Assembly (NCBI GenBank): GCA_001939945.1
Contig: MOEB01000033.1
Span: forward strand, 1 to 45,273
Reading direction: 5' to 3'
Source: Aerophototrophica crusticola
GTDB lineage: Bacteria > Pseudomonadota > Alphaproteobacteria > Azospirillales > Azospirillaceae
DNA: 45,273 bases
The position numbers and the translations under genes were made by a program. The notes under the pieces are model-generated. The model was given only the letters and a program-made list of their open reading frames with translations. It was not told the origin of the DNA and searched no databases. Below are positions 24,150 to 32,199 of the stretch, piece after piece (position 1 is the stretch's first letter; each line of letters opens with the position of its first letter).

Positions 24150-26315
24150 ATGCTGAAACAGGCCATCGCCGCCCTCGCCCTGTCGCTGTTCGCCGCGCTG
24201 CCGGCCGCCGCCAACCCGGTGAGGACGGAGAATGTGGAGGCCCAGCTCTCGGCCGAGCTGCCCGCCGCCGTGCCGGGGCAGACCCTGTGGATGGCGGTGA
24301 CCCAGCGCATCCGCCCGGGCTGGCACACCTATTGGAAGAACCCCGGCGACAGCGGCATCCCGACAGAAATCAAGTGGACCCTGCCCCAGGGCTGGAGCGC
24401 CGGTGCCATCGTCTGGCCGGCGCCGGAACGCTTCCCCATCGGGCCTTTGGTGAACTTCGGCTACAAGGACGAGGTGCACCTGCTGGTGCCGCTGACGGTC
24501 CCCGCCGACGCCAAACCCGGCGACTCGGTGACCCTGAAGGCCGACGTGGACTGGCTGGTGTGCGAGGACATCTGCATCCCCGAATCCGCCAGCCTGACCC
24601 TGCCGCTGGCCGTGGCGGCTGAGGCTTCCCCGCCGACCGACGCCGCCAAAGTCATGTTCGGCGCGGCCCGGGCCAGCCTGCCCGTGCCCAGTCCGGTCCC
24701 CGCCACCTTCCTGGCCGGCAAGGACCGGCATGAGCTGGCCATCGCGCTGCCGCAGGCCGACGATGGCCGCCTGACCAAGGCTTTCTTCTTCCCGGAGGCC
24801 TGGACCGTCACCCCCGCCAACGCGGAACAGGCATTGAAAGTGGGCGCCGACGGCCTGCGCCTGTCCTTCCCGCCCGGGGGAGACCTCCCGGCCGGGCCGG
24901 TGAAGGGCGTGCTGGTGGTGGAGGAGAATTTGGGCGGTGGCACCCCCAGCCGGCAGGCGCTGGAGATCGCCGCCGAGCTGACGGGCAGTGCCCCTGCCGC
25001 CGCGGCCGGCACCACGGGCGGCACCGCCGCGACCCTGGGCGGGCAGACCGCGGCGGCGGCCGAGACGGCGGGCCTGGGCTTCGGCCTCGCCCTGCTGTTC
25101 GCGTTGCTGGGCGGCGTGATCTTGAACCTGATGCCCTGCGTCTTCCCGGTCCTGTCCATGAAGGCCCTGGCCCTGGTGCGGCACGGGCCGGAGCATGCCA
25201 AGGCCCACGGGTTCGTCTACACGGCCGGCGTGCTGGCCAGCTTCGCCGCCGTCGCCGGGGCCCTGCTGGCGCTGAAGGCGGGCGGGGCGCAGATCGGCTG
25301 GGGCTTCCAGCTCCAGGACCCGCTGGTGGTGGGCATCCTGGCCTATGTCATGTTCCTGCTGGGCCTGTCCCTGTCCGGCGTCTTCACCCTGGGCGGCAGC
25401 GTCATGGGCGTGGGGCAGGGGCTGGCGGGGCGCGAGGGCTATGCGGGCAGCTTCTTCACCGGCGTGCTGGCCACCGTGGTGGCCACGCCCTGCACGGCGC
25501 CCTTCATGGGCGCGGCCATCGGCTATGCCCTGCTGCAGCCCTGGTACCAGGCCCTGGCCGTGTTCCTGGCGCTGGGCCTCGGCATGGCGCTGCCCTTCCT
25601 GCTGCTGACCCTCAGCCCGGCCCTGCTGCGGCGCCTGCCGCGGCCGGGACTGTGGATGGAGCGGGTGAAGCAGGCCCTTGCCTTCCCGCTCTACGCCTCC
25701 GCCGCCTGGTTGGTCTGGGTGCTGTCCATCCAGGCTGGGCCCACCGCCGTGGCCGGGGTGCTGGCCGGCATGGTGCTGGTGGCCTTCGGCGCCTGGCTCT
25801 ATGGCGTCACCCGCCACTCCCCCGGCGGTTGGCGGGTGGGCGGCGGGGCCGTGGCCCTGGCGACCCTGGTAGCCGCCATCGCCCTGGTGCGCCTGCCCGG
25901 CGGCCCGGCCCCGGCCCAGGCGGCCCTGCCTTCCACCGGCGCGCCCGTTGCCGCCGGCGAGGGATTCGAGGCGTTCAGCGAAGCGCGGCTGGCGGAGCTG
26001 ACCGGCCAGGGCAAGCCGGTCTTCGTCAACTTCACCGCGGCCTGGTGCATCACCTGCCTGGTGAACGAGCGCACCTCCCTGTCCGGTGCCGCGGTCAAGC
26101 AGGCCATGGCAGAGAAGGGGGTCACCTACCTGAAGGGCGACTGGACCAACCGCGACGCCACCATCGCCAAGGTTCTGGAGCGCTTCGGCCGCAGCGGCGT
26201 GCCGCTGTATCTCGTCTATGTGCCGGGGGAGAAGGAGCCGCGGGTGCTGCCCCAGGTCCTGACCGAGGGCATCGTGCTGGACGCGCTGAAGGCTATCCCC
26301 GGCGGCAACGCCTGA
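24150..26315 (+). CDS. dsbD: DsbD/ScsB-family thiol:disulfide interchange protein
   Basis: A 721-residue inner-membrane protein that carries electrons from cytosolic thioredoxin to periplasmic thiol proteins. In order: signal peptide (residues 1-24, LKQAIAALALSLFAALPAAA); a periplasmic N-terminal domain with VCEDIC (about 138-143); an eight-helix core with the paired cysteines in MPCVFPVL (about 328) and TPCTAPFMG (about 447); and a C-terminal thioredoxin domain with WCITC (about 632-636). Each redox pair is intact. The N-terminal domain is large, as in ScsB-type members. The start at 24150 is chosen for the signal peptide. The gene is divergent from trxB, which would supply its electrons through thioredoxin. 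Confidence 0.93.
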   Translation: MLKQAIAALALSLFAALPAAANPVRTENVEAQLSAELPAAVPGQTLWMAVTQRIRPGWHTYWKNPGDSGIPTEIKWTLPQGWSAGAIVWPAPERFPIGPLVNFGYKDEVHLLVPLTVPADAKPGDSVTLKADVDWLVCEDICIPESASLTLPLAVAAEASPPTDAAKVMFGAARASLPVPSPVPATFLAGKDRHELAIALPQADDGRLTKAFFFPEAWTVTPANAEQALKVGADGLRLSFPPGGDLPAGPVKGVLVVEENLGGGTPSRQALEIAAELTGSAPAAAAGTTGGTAATLGGQTAAAAETAGLGFGLALLFALLGGVILNLMPCVFPVLSMKALALVRHGPEHAKAHGFVYTAGVLASFAAVAGALLALKAGGAQIGWGFQLQDPLVVGILAYVMFLLGLSLSGVFTLGGSVMGVGQGLAGREGYAGSFFTGVLATVVATPCTAPFMGAAIGYALLQPWYQALAVFLALGLGMALPFLLLTLSPALLRRLPRPGLWMERVKQALAFPLYASAAWLVWVLSIQAGPTAVAGVLAGMVLVAFGAWLYGVTRHSPGGWRVGGGAVALATLVAAIALVRLPGGPAPAQAALPSTGAPVAAGEGFEAFSEARLAELTGQGKPVFVNFTAAWCITCLVNERTSLSGAAVKQAMAEKGVTYLKGDWTNRDATIAKVLERFGRSGVPLYLVYVPGEKEPRVLPQVLTEGIVLDALKAIPGGNA

Positions 26316-26406
26316 GGGCGCTAAAAGAATCCCTTATGACGGAAACGTGACTCGCGCCGACAGGCCCTGTTGTCCCCCCACGGTTCAACCATGGGAGAGA
26401 GACGAC

Positions 26407-26826
26407 ATGGCCTTCAGCAGCCTGGACGTCGACCAGGTCCGGCGCATCGCCGAACTGGCCCGGACCGCCGCCGAGGCCCACCGCAAGGTGATCGGCGGCC
26501 TGAACGACATCGACTTGGGCGAGCAGACGCTGGAGCGGGGCAGCCGCAACCCCACCGACCTGGACACCCTGTCCATCCTGGACCAGGTGGGTCGGCCGGA
26601 GATCGGGGCCCTGCGCGACGCCATCGGCGGGCTGTCAGAGGAGCAGCGGCAGGAGTTGAAGGCCGCCATGCTGGTGGGCCGCGGCGACTTCGCGGCCGGG
26701 GAATGGGACCAGGCCATGGACCAGGCCGCCCAGGTGCCCGCCAGCAGCGACGTGGACTACCTGACTGAGAAGGTCAGCCTGAACGACTATCTGAACAAGG
26801 GCCTGTACGCCCTGAAATGCGTCTGA
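26407..26826 (+). CDS. DUF3775-like small cytosolic protein
   Basis: A 139-residue soluble, acidic, mostly helical protein. The second half (LSEEQRQELKAAMLVGRGDF, then DVDYLTEKVSLNDYLNKGLYAL) resembles DUF3775 (PF12616) as I recall it, a family without known function that is common in alphaproteobacteria. GGGAGAGA just before the ATG supports the start. It stands alone between dsbD and rpoH, 91 bases after dsbD on the same strand. No signal peptide or membrane segment. The family call needs a profile search; the gene itself is well supported. Confidence 0.8.
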   Translation: MAFSSLDVDQVRRIAELARTAAEAHRKVIGGLNDIDLGEQTLERGSRNPTDLDTLSILDQVGRPEIGALRDAIGGLSEEQRQELKAAMLVGRGDFAAGEWDQAMDQAAQVPASSDVDYLTEKVSLNDYLNKGLYALKCV

Positions 26827-27159
26827 CAACCGCTATCGCCCCGGGCCCAGCGTGCCCGGGGCAGGGGGGCGGCCCCTTCGTCGGGGTCGCGTCCCGCCGG
26901 AAAAGGTGCCGCGGCAAACCTTTCCTGCGACAAACCGTCCCGTTCCGCCCTGAACGCCATGAGATGGGGAGCCTCCCTGGGTGTTGGAACGGGGCATGGC
27001 AAAAAATTAATGTCCCACTGCGGCGCTGGGTCTTGCGCCGGGGCATGCGCGACCTTATCTTAGAACCGTTCCAAGAAAGAGCGGCAATCCCTTGATGCGC
27101 CCGGCGCCGATGCGCGGGCCGGGCCTTCGCGTCGCGCCGCGTCTCAAGGAGACATCAGC
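26827..27159 (+). promoter_or_regulatory. rpoH upstream region with sigma-70-like promoter
   Basis: A stem GCCCCGGGC/GCCCGGGGC (26838-26846 and 26854-26862), without T-tract, lies after the DUF3775-like gene. Further on, TTGCGC (27033-27038) and TATCTT (27056-27061) are spaced by exactly 17 bases and would start transcription near 27068, giving a leader of about 90 bases for rpoH. The remainder shows nothing recognisable. Confidence 0.6.
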
Positions 27160-28074
27160 ATGACGGCGTATTCCGACAGTATCGATATCCTGCGGACCTT
27201 CACTGCCCAGGCGAACCACTTCCCCATGCTGCGGCCCGAGGAGGAGCAGCAGTTGGCGGAGGCGTGGCTGGAGCGTCAGGACCGGCGTGCCTTCGACATG
27301 CTGGTCAAGAGCCACATGCGCCTGGCCGTGAAGATCGCAAGCAAGTATGCCCGTTCGGGCCTGCCCGTCGCCGACCTGATCAGCGAGGCCAACATCGGTC
27401 TGGTCAAGGCGGTGCAGCGGTTCGACCCGACCCGCGGTTTCCGGCTGGCCACCTATGCCCTGTGGTGGATCCGGGCGGAGGTGCAGTCCTACGTGCTGCA
27501 CAACTGGTCCATGATCAAGGGCGGCAACACCGCCGCGCTGAAGCGGCTGTTCTTCAACCTGCGCCAGACCCAGCGGCGCCTGGGCATCCAGGACCGCATG
27601 ATGACGGACGAGGAGGCCCGCACCGTGGCCACCACGCTGAACGCCAGCGTGGAGGAGGTGCGGGAGATGGAGCACCGCTTCGCCACGCCGGTCAGCTCGC
27701 TCAACACGCCCATGGGCGAGGAGGGCGACAGCGAGGCCATGGACCTGCTGGCCGACGACAGCGAGAGCGTGGAGTACCGGTTGGCCGAGCGGTCGGAGCT
27801 GGACGCCCGCAAGGCCCTGATGGTGGATGCCCTCAAGGTCCTGGGCGACCGTGAGCGCCACATCTTCGTGTCCCGCAACCTGACCGACCAGCCGGTCACC
27901 CTGGAGACCCTGGCCCAGCAGTACGGGGTCAGCAAGGAGCGCATCCGCCAGATCGAGAGCGGGGCCTACAAGAAGGTCGCCCGCCGGGTGCGCGGCACGG
28001 CCGAGGCATCGGCCAACCCCATCCTGCCCATGGCGTCCAAGCGCGCCAAGGGCGAGGTGCGGCTCGCCAACTGA
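27160..28074 (+). CDS. rpoH: RNA polymerase heat-shock sigma factor (sigma-32)
   Basis: A 304-residue sigma-70-family factor that directs RNA polymerase to chaperone and protease promoters. Seen: region 1.2/2 with SHMRLAVKIASKYARSGLPV and DLISEANIGLVKAVQRFDP, the RpoH box region (LKRLFFNLRQTQRRLG, about residues 128-143) that is specific to sigma-32, and the 4.2 helix-turn-helix LAQQYGVSKERIRQIESGAY. A perfect AAGGAG precedes the ATG. Length is slightly above E. coli RpoH because of a basic C-terminal tail (ASKRAKGEVRLAN). Alphaproteobacteria often have two rpoH genes; which this is cannot be said. A strong terminator follows at 28111. Confidence 0.97.
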   Translation: MTAYSDSIDILRTFTAQANHFPMLRPEEEQQLAEAWLERQDRRAFDMLVKSHMRLAVKIASKYARSGLPVADLISEANIGLVKAVQRFDPTRGFRLATYALWWIRAEVQSYVLHNWSMIKGGNTAALKRLFFNLRQTQRRLGIQDRMMTDEEARTVATTLNASVEEVREMEHRFATPVSSLNTPMGEEGDSEAMDLLADDSESVEYRLAERSELDARKALMVDALKVLGDRERHIFVSRNLTDQPVTLETLAQQYGVSKERIRQIESGAYKKVARRVRGTAEASANPILPMASKRAKGEVRLAN

Positions 28075-28110
28075 AGGTCCCCAGGTACATCGGAACTCGC
28101 CGTCTGACGG

Positions 28111-28145
28111 AGGCCGCCGCGGAACGCCCGCGGCGGCCTTTTTGT
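28111..28145 (+). terminator. Rho-independent terminator of rpoH
   Basis: A perfect 12-bp stem (28111-28122 with 28128-28139) is followed by TTTTTGTTGGT. It lies 37 bases after the rpoH stop. Confidence 0.92.
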
Positions 28146-28164
28146 TGGTCTGGTCCTGGCGCCA

Positions 28165-28263
28165 TGGCCGGCGGCACCCGCCGTCGGCAAGGCCGGCGAC
28201 CGCCGGCCCGCGGGCCCGTGCCCGCGCAAGCCAAGGGCGCGGATGCGCCCGCCCGGCGCCTGA
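28165..28263 (-). repeat. Dispersed palindromic repeat, copy 2 (reversed)
   Basis: Read on the minus strand it gives CCTCAGGCGCCGGGCGGGCG, CATCCGCGCCCTTGGCTTGCG, GGGCCCGCGGGCC and CCGGCGGTCGCCGG, the same block order as copies 1, 4 and 5. It starts just after the rpoH terminator. Confidence 0.75.
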
Positions 28264-28281
28264 GGGAACAAGGAGGGTCTC

Positions 28282-28464
28282 ATGACCAAGGGCACTAAGG
28301 ACACGCAGCAGGACAAGCATGACTCCGGCGGACCCGGCAAGGCGGCCCGGTCCGGCCACCTGGAGGACGGCAAGCTGGGCAACGCCCTGAACCAGAACCA
28401 GTCGCCCGCCGACAAGGAACGCCGCCCCCGGCCCGGCGACGACGACACCGTGGCGGATGCTTGA
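28282..28464 (+). CDS. Very small hydrophilic protein downstream of rpoH
   Basis: A 60-residue protein with no family that I recognise. AAGGAGG stands eight bases before the ATG, which is as good a ribosome binding site as any in the window and is the main reason for the call. The sequence is almost all Lys, Asp, Gly, Gln, Pro and Asn with no aromatic residue or cysteine, so it should be disordered (GTKDTQQDKHDSGGPGKAAR). Such proteins in alphaproteobacteria are often stress-induced; no promoter is obvious because a dispersed repeat lies immediately upstream. Confidence 0.65.
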   Translation: MTKGTKDTQQDKHDSGGPGKAARSGHLEDGKLGNALNQNQSPADKERRPRPGDDDTVADA

Positions 28465-28469
28465 GACAT

Positions 28470-28562
28470 TCTCCTCAATCGCCGGCGCCGCCTCCGGCGC
28501 CCATGGGGGCGCGCGGCGGCGGTCGCCGTCGGGGCGTGTTCCAGGTCGCCGGAAACACGCCC
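28470..28562 (+). repeat. Dispersed palindromic repeat, copy 3 (variant)
   Basis: TTCTCCTCAATCGCCGGCGC, CATGGGGGCG, GGCGGCGGTCGCC and a closing CGTGTTCCAG...GAAACACGCC make this a variant of the same family as copies 1, 2, 4 and 5. The start of the block (TTTCTCCTCGGTCGCCGGAG) recurs at 43671-43712. Confidence 0.6.
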
Positions 28563-28610
28563 TGACCGTCACCGCAAAGGCACATGTGGCCTGCCGAACA
28601 CCAAACGACC

Positions 28611-28635
28611 GGAACGCCGGTGGGGATGGGCGGTT
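28611..28635 (+). promoter_or_regulatory. Possible EcfG (general stress sigma) promoter
   Basis: GGAAC (28611-28615), 16 bases, GGTT (28632-28635) resembles the alphaproteobacterial EcfG consensus GGAAC-N16/17-CGTT with one mismatch. It would start transcription about 30 bases before the DUF4383 gene. A match of this length can arise by chance. Confidence 0.4.
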
Positions 28636-28674
28636 GGGTAGGACAGTGAACTCGTAACTGCGGAGTACCTTCCC

Positions 28675-29118
28675 ATGCGGACCTATGCCCTGATCATGGG
28701 TATCGTCTTCACCCTTGTCGGCATCCTGGGCTTCGTCCCCAGCTTCCTGGAAGCGCCGGCCGGTGACCCGCCGCTGGCCATCAGCGCCGGCCACGGCCAT
28801 TTGCTGGGCCTGTTCCCGGTGAACATCCTGCACAACGTGGTGCACCTGCTGTTCGGCCTGTGGGGCTTGGCCGCCAGCCGCGGCTGGGGTTCCTCCCGCG
28901 CCTATTCCCGCAGCGTGGCGGTGATCTATGCCGTGCTGGCGGTCATGGGCCTGATCCCGGCCCTGAACACCACCTTCGGCCTGGTTCCCATCTATGGCAA
29001 CGACGTCTGGCTGCATGGGCTGATCGCCCTGTCCGCCGCCTATTTCGGCTTCGTCGCCAAGATCCCGGCCGACACCGCGGTGAACACCAGCACCACCACG
29101 GGCGTGCGGACGTATTGA
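28675..29118 (+). CDS. DUF4383 four-helix membrane protein
   Basis: A 147-residue integral membrane protein of the DUF4383 type, function unknown. Four membrane segments are visible: residues 4-25 (YALIMGIVFTLVGILGFVP), 49-68 with the family pattern LHNVVHLLFGLWGLA, 81-100 (SVAVIYAVLAVMGLIPAL) and 113-128. The signature GLVPIYGNDVWLHGLIALSA is present. Start 28675 has a GGAG about eleven bases upstream, somewhat far. It probably has its own stress promoter (see the site at 28611). The gene is followed by a long inverted repeat. Confidence 0.88.
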   Translation: MRTYALIMGIVFTLVGILGFVPSFLEAPAGDPPLAISAGHGHLLGLFPVNILHNVVHLLFGLWGLAASRGWGSSRAYSRSVAVIYAVLAVMGLIPALNTTFGLVPIYGNDVWLHGLIALSAAYFGFVAKIPADTAVNTSTTTGVRTY

Positions 29119-29128
29119 GTTGGCTTTC

Positions 29129-29226
29129 GTAGGTCGGATTAGCCGCGCCCGCGGCGTAATCCGACGGCCCCATATGCCGTGAGCCGTCGGATTACGGGGC
29201 TTTGCAGCCCCTAATCCGACCTACGG
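29129..29226. repeat. GTAGGTCGGATTAG-type inverted repeat between convergent genes
   Basis: CGTAGGTCGGATTAG at the left end and CTAATCCGACCTACG at the right end are perfect inverted copies; between them CGTAATCCGACGGC and GCCGTCGGATTACG form a second inner pair. This type of palindromic repeat is met in many proteobacteria. Here it fills the gap between convergent genes and could fold as a bidirectional terminator. Confidence 0.8.
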
Positions 29227-29228
29227 GC

Positions 29229-29882
29229 CTATCGCCAAGCGTAGTTGAAGCTGATCGACACCCGTTCCTCCTCCGCCTGGTTCAGCGGCACCTCATGCCG
29301 CAGCCAGCTTTCCCACAGCAACAGGGTGCCGGGGCTGGGCGCGGCGGACAGGTGGGACTGGAAATCCCGCGGGGCCTTGGGCTTGCGGGGCGGGGTGGCC
29401 ATCATCAGGGGCAGGCGCGGGTCCTCGAACCGGATGGCGCCGGCCCCCTTCGGCACGGAGACGTAATATGTGCCGGACAGCACGCTGTTGGGGTGGATGT
29501 GGCCGCTGTGGAAGCCGCCCGGCTCCAGCACGTTGATCCACAGCGCGTTGATCTCCAGCTTGCCGCCGCCAAGGTCCCAGTGCAGGGCCTTGGCGAAGGC
29601 CGCGGCATGTTTGTCCAGCAGCTTCTTCAGCTGCTTCACCGCCGGGTACCGCCAGGGCAGGTCGTCCAGCGAGGCGTAGGACGTATAGCCGGGGTAGCCG
29701 TGCTTCGCCGACCAGCGCTGCCCCGCCACATCGTCCGCCGCCGCCGACAGGCAGCAGGCCAGCAGCTCCTCGTTCAACCCATCCCCGCCGCCCAAATCCG
29801 CCCGGTACAGGCGGGTGGGGAACAGGGCCTCGATCACGGCGGCGCCGGGCGTGCCGGCGGGGGAGGGGGCTTCGTCGCTCAT
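29229..29882 (-). CDS. TIGR02466-family protein, putative 2-oxoglutarate/Fe(II) oxygenase
   Basis: A 217-residue protein. It opens with IEALFPTRLYRADL, as in the TIGR02466 family, which is placed in the 2OG-Fe(II) oxygenase superfamily (cupin fold). The likely iron ligands are in HSGHIHPNSVLSGTYYV and RHEVPLN; the second ends the motif with an Arg shortly after. WINVLEPGGFHSGHIHPN is close to the family pattern. Start 29882 is preceded by a G-run. It is divergent from panB, with 132 bases between. Substrate and role of the family are unknown to me; hydroxylation is an inference from fold. Confidence 0.82.
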   Translation of the reverse strand: MSDEAPSPAGTPGAAVIEALFPTRLYRADLGGGDGLNEELLACCLSAAADDVAGQRWSAKHGYPGYTSYASLDDLPWRYPAVKQLKKLLDKHAAAFAKALHWDLGGGKLEINALWINVLEPGGFHSGHIHPNSVLSGTYYVSVPKGAGAIRFEDPRLPLMMATPPRKPKAPRDFQSHLSAAPSPGTLLLWESWLRHEVPLNQAEEERVSISFNYAWR

Positions 29883-30014
29883 GCCCCCGGCACTAGCCTG
29901 GATGGGGCCGCCGGTCAACCTCGACCCAGGCCACACATTGTCGCGACCCACGCTTTGGTGTAGGCAAGCCGTAACGAGCGGTGCCGCACCGCAGCAAGGC
30001 CAGGGGATGGGACC

Positions 30015-30842
30015 ATGAGCGCCACGGGTCAGGTGAAGCGCGTCAGCGTGCCGGAGATCGCCGCCCGCAAGGGCAAGGAGCCGGTCTCCATGCTCACGGC
30101 CTATACCGTGTCGGTGGCCCGCCTGCTGGACCCGCATGTGGACTGCCTGCTGGTGGGCGACAGCCTGGGCATGGTGCTGTACGGCATGGACAGCACCCTG
30201 CCGGTGACCGTGGACATGATGATCGCCCATGGCGCCGCGGTGGTGCGCGGCTCCTCCCACGCCTGCGTCGTGGTGGACATGCCCTGGGCCAGCTACCAGG
30301 AAAGCCCGCAGCAGGCCTTCCGCAACGCCGCCCGCATCCTGGCAGAGACGGGCTGCCAAGCCGTGAAGCTGGAAGGCGGGGAAGAGATGGCGGACACGGT
30401 GGACTTCCTGGTCCGCCGCGGCATCCCCGTGGTCGGCCATGTGGGGCTGACGCCGCAGGCCGTGAACGCGCTGGGCGGCTACAAGGCCCGCGGCCGGTCG
30501 GAGGCGGAGCAGCAGAAGATCCTGGGCGACGCCCGGGCGATATCGGAAGCCGGCGCCTTCGCCATCGTGGTGGAGGGGGTGGTGGAGCCCCTGGGCCGGC
30601 TGGTGACGGAGCAGGTGGGGGCCGTGACCATCGGCATCGGCGCGTCCGCCGCCTGCGACGGGCAGGTGCTGGTCAGCGACGACATGCTGGGCCTGTTCGG
30701 CGGCTTCACGCCCAAGTTCGTCAAGCGCTACGCCGACATCGGCCCCTTGGTCGCGGAGGCCGCCAAGGCCTACACCGACGACGTCCGCGCCCGCCGCTTC
30801 CCCGGGCCGGAGCATGTATTCGGGGTGAAGAAGCCCACCTGA
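30015..30842 (+). CDS. panB: 3-methyl-2-oxobutanoate hydroxymethyltransferase (ketopantoate synthesis)
   Basis: A 275-residue cytosolic enzyme that transfers a hydroxymethyl group from methylene-tetrahydrofolate to 2-oxoisovalerate, the first step of pantothenate synthesis. Motifs: [27 protein letters not shown] with the magnesium-binding Asp, [26 protein letters not shown] and the catalytic-region Glu in [15 protein letters not shown] precedes the ATG. panC is usually a neighbour in other bacteria but is not seen here; downstream is the convergent min operon. The gene looks complete and intact. Confidence 0.96.
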   Translation: MSATGQVKRVSVPEIAARKGKEPVSMLTAYTVSVARLLDPHVDCLLVGDSLGMVLYGMDSTLPVTVDMMIAHGAAVVRGSSHACVVVDMPWASYQESPQQAFRNAARILAETGCQAVKLEGGEEMADTVDFLVRRGIPVVGHVGLTPQAVNALGGYKARGRSEAEQQKILGDARAISEAGAFAIVVEGVVEPLGRLVTEQVGAVTIGIGASAACDGQVLVSDDMLGLFGGFTPKFVKRYADIGPLVAEAAKAYTDDVRARRFPGPEHVFGVKKPT

Positions 30843-31025
30843 CCGGGATCGGTCGCCCGGGACACCACCTGATGCCTGCGGGTACTTGCAGGGGGTGGGG
30901 AAGGACCCCGGGCCGGACCGGGATCATCGCGGCAATTTGCGCCCTCGGGCGTGGGGCGCGGGCGCAGGAAGGCGTCAGCCCGTCATGGGCTGTCGGCCTG
31001 GCTGTCAGGATCGGGTGAAGCGGGG

Positions 31026-31316
31026 TCAGCTCGCCGCGGCCACCGGCTTGCTCGCCCCTTTGGCGGGGGTGGGCAGCTCCACGTTGACCTCCAGCATGGA
31101 GCAGCCGCTTTCCCGCTCCAGCTTGACCAGCACTTTCTCATCATCGATGGGCACGTACTTCTTGATCACGGCCAGCAGTTCCTTCTGCAGGGCCGGCAGG
31201 AAGTCCGGGCTGTTGCGGTCGCTCCGCTCGTGCGCCAGCACGATCTGCAGGCGCTCCTTGGCCTGTGAGGCGACGGTCGGCTCCTTGGATCGCCGGAAGA
31301 AATCCAACAGGTTCAT
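31026..31316 (-). CDS. minE: Cell division topological specificity factor MinE
   Basis: A 96-residue protein that activates the MinD ATPase and drives Min oscillation. The N-terminal NLLDFFRRSKEPTVASQAKE gives the membrane-targeting and MinD-contact region, RLQIVLAHERSDR the anti-MinCD helix/strand, and the rest the dimer domain with FLPALQKELLAVIKKYVPID. The C-terminal tail after EVNVELP is a short Ala/Lys-rich extension. Its ATG overlaps the minD stop by four bases (ATGA), so translation is coupled. The frame is shared with longer spurious frames upstream; start 31316 is fixed by homology. Confidence 0.95.
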   Translation of the reverse strand: MNLLDFFRRSKEPTVASQAKERLQIVLAHERSDRNSPDFLPALQKELLAVIKKYVPIDDEKVLVKLERESGCSMLEVNVELPTPAKGASKPVAAAS

Positions 31317-32128
31317 GCGGTCCTCCGCAGCAGCCGGTCGAAGAAACCCTTCTTCTCGGGCTTCAGGAAGCGGTGCTCCACCTTCTCGCCCAGGAAGCGG
31401 GCAACCGCGTCGGAATAGGCCATGCCCGCGGTGGACTTGTCGTCCAGCACCACCGGCATGCCCACGTTGCTGGCCTTCAGCACGGCCGGGCTCTCCGGGA
31501 TGATGCCCAGCAGCGGGATGGCCAGGATCTCCAACACGTCGTCCACCTTCAGCATCTCGCCCTTCTCGACCCGGTCCAGGTCGTAGCGGGTCAACAGCAG
31601 ATGCTCCTGCACCGGTTCCAACCCCAGTTCGGCCCGGCGCGACTTGGCCTGGATCACGCCCAGGATGCGGTCGCTGTCGCGGACGGAGGAGACCTCCGGG
31701 TTGGTCACGATGATCGCGTGGTCGGCGAAGTACAGCGCCATCAGGGCGCCCTTCTCGATCCCCGCCGGGCTGTCGCAGAGGATGTAGTCGAATTCCTTCT
31801 TCAACTCGTCCAGGACCTTCTCCACGCCCTCCTTGGTCAGGGCGTCCTTGTCCCGGGTCTGCGAGGTGGGGAGGATGAACAGGTTCTCGACGCGCTTGTC
31901 CTTGATCAGGGCCTGGTTCAGCCGGGCCTCGCCGTTCACCACGTTGATGAAGTCGAACACGACGCGCCGCTCGCACCCCATGATCAGGTCGAGGTTCCGC
32001 AGGCCCACGTCGAAGTCGATGATGCAGGTCTTGAACCCGCGCATGGCAAGGCCGGTGCCAAAGGCGGCGCTGGAGGTCGTCTTGCCAACGCCGCCCTTGC
32101 CGGAGGTCATCGTGATGATCTTGGCCAA
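31313..32128 (-). CDS. minD: Septum site-determining ATPase MinD
   Basis: A 271-residue ParA/MinD-type ATPase that binds the membrane in its ATP form, recruits MinC and is released by MinE. Deviant Walker A TSGKGGVGKTTSS at residues 7-19, DFDVGLRNLDLIMG with the switch-I Asp, and DSPAGIEKGA are present. The C-terminal amphipathic membrane helix is clear (KKGFFDRLLRRTA). It sits in the middle of a minC-minD-minE operon on the minus strand, 71 bases after minC. Confidence 0.97.
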   Translation of the reverse strand: MAKIITMTSGKGGVGKTTSSAAFGTGLAMRGFKTCIIDFDVGLRNLDLIMGCERRVVFDFINVVNGEARLNQALIKDKRVENLFILPTSQTRDKDALTKEGVEKVLDELKKEFDYILCDSPAGIEKGALMALYFADHAIIVTNPEVSSVRDSDRILGVIQAKSRRAELGLEPVQEHLLLTRYDLDRVEKGEMLKVDDVLEILAIPLLGIIPESPAVLKASNVGMPVVLDDKSTAGMAYSDAVARFLGEKVEHRFLKPEKKGFFDRLLRRTA

Positions 32129-32199
32129 GTGGCGTCTCCTGAGTCTTGCGTCCGATGTCGGAAGTCGGTGGACAGTTTACAAGGTTTGGTTGGGCGCGG

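Noticed and set aside
23808-25817. Minus-strand frame of 669 codons over dsbD
   Set aside because: It lies opposite a clear DsbD-family protein with all redox motifs; the antisense product is low in complexity.
28470-28562. CRISPR-like array among the repeats after rpoH
   Set aside because: The repeats are palindromic intergenic blocks with no regular spacers, and no cas gene is present.
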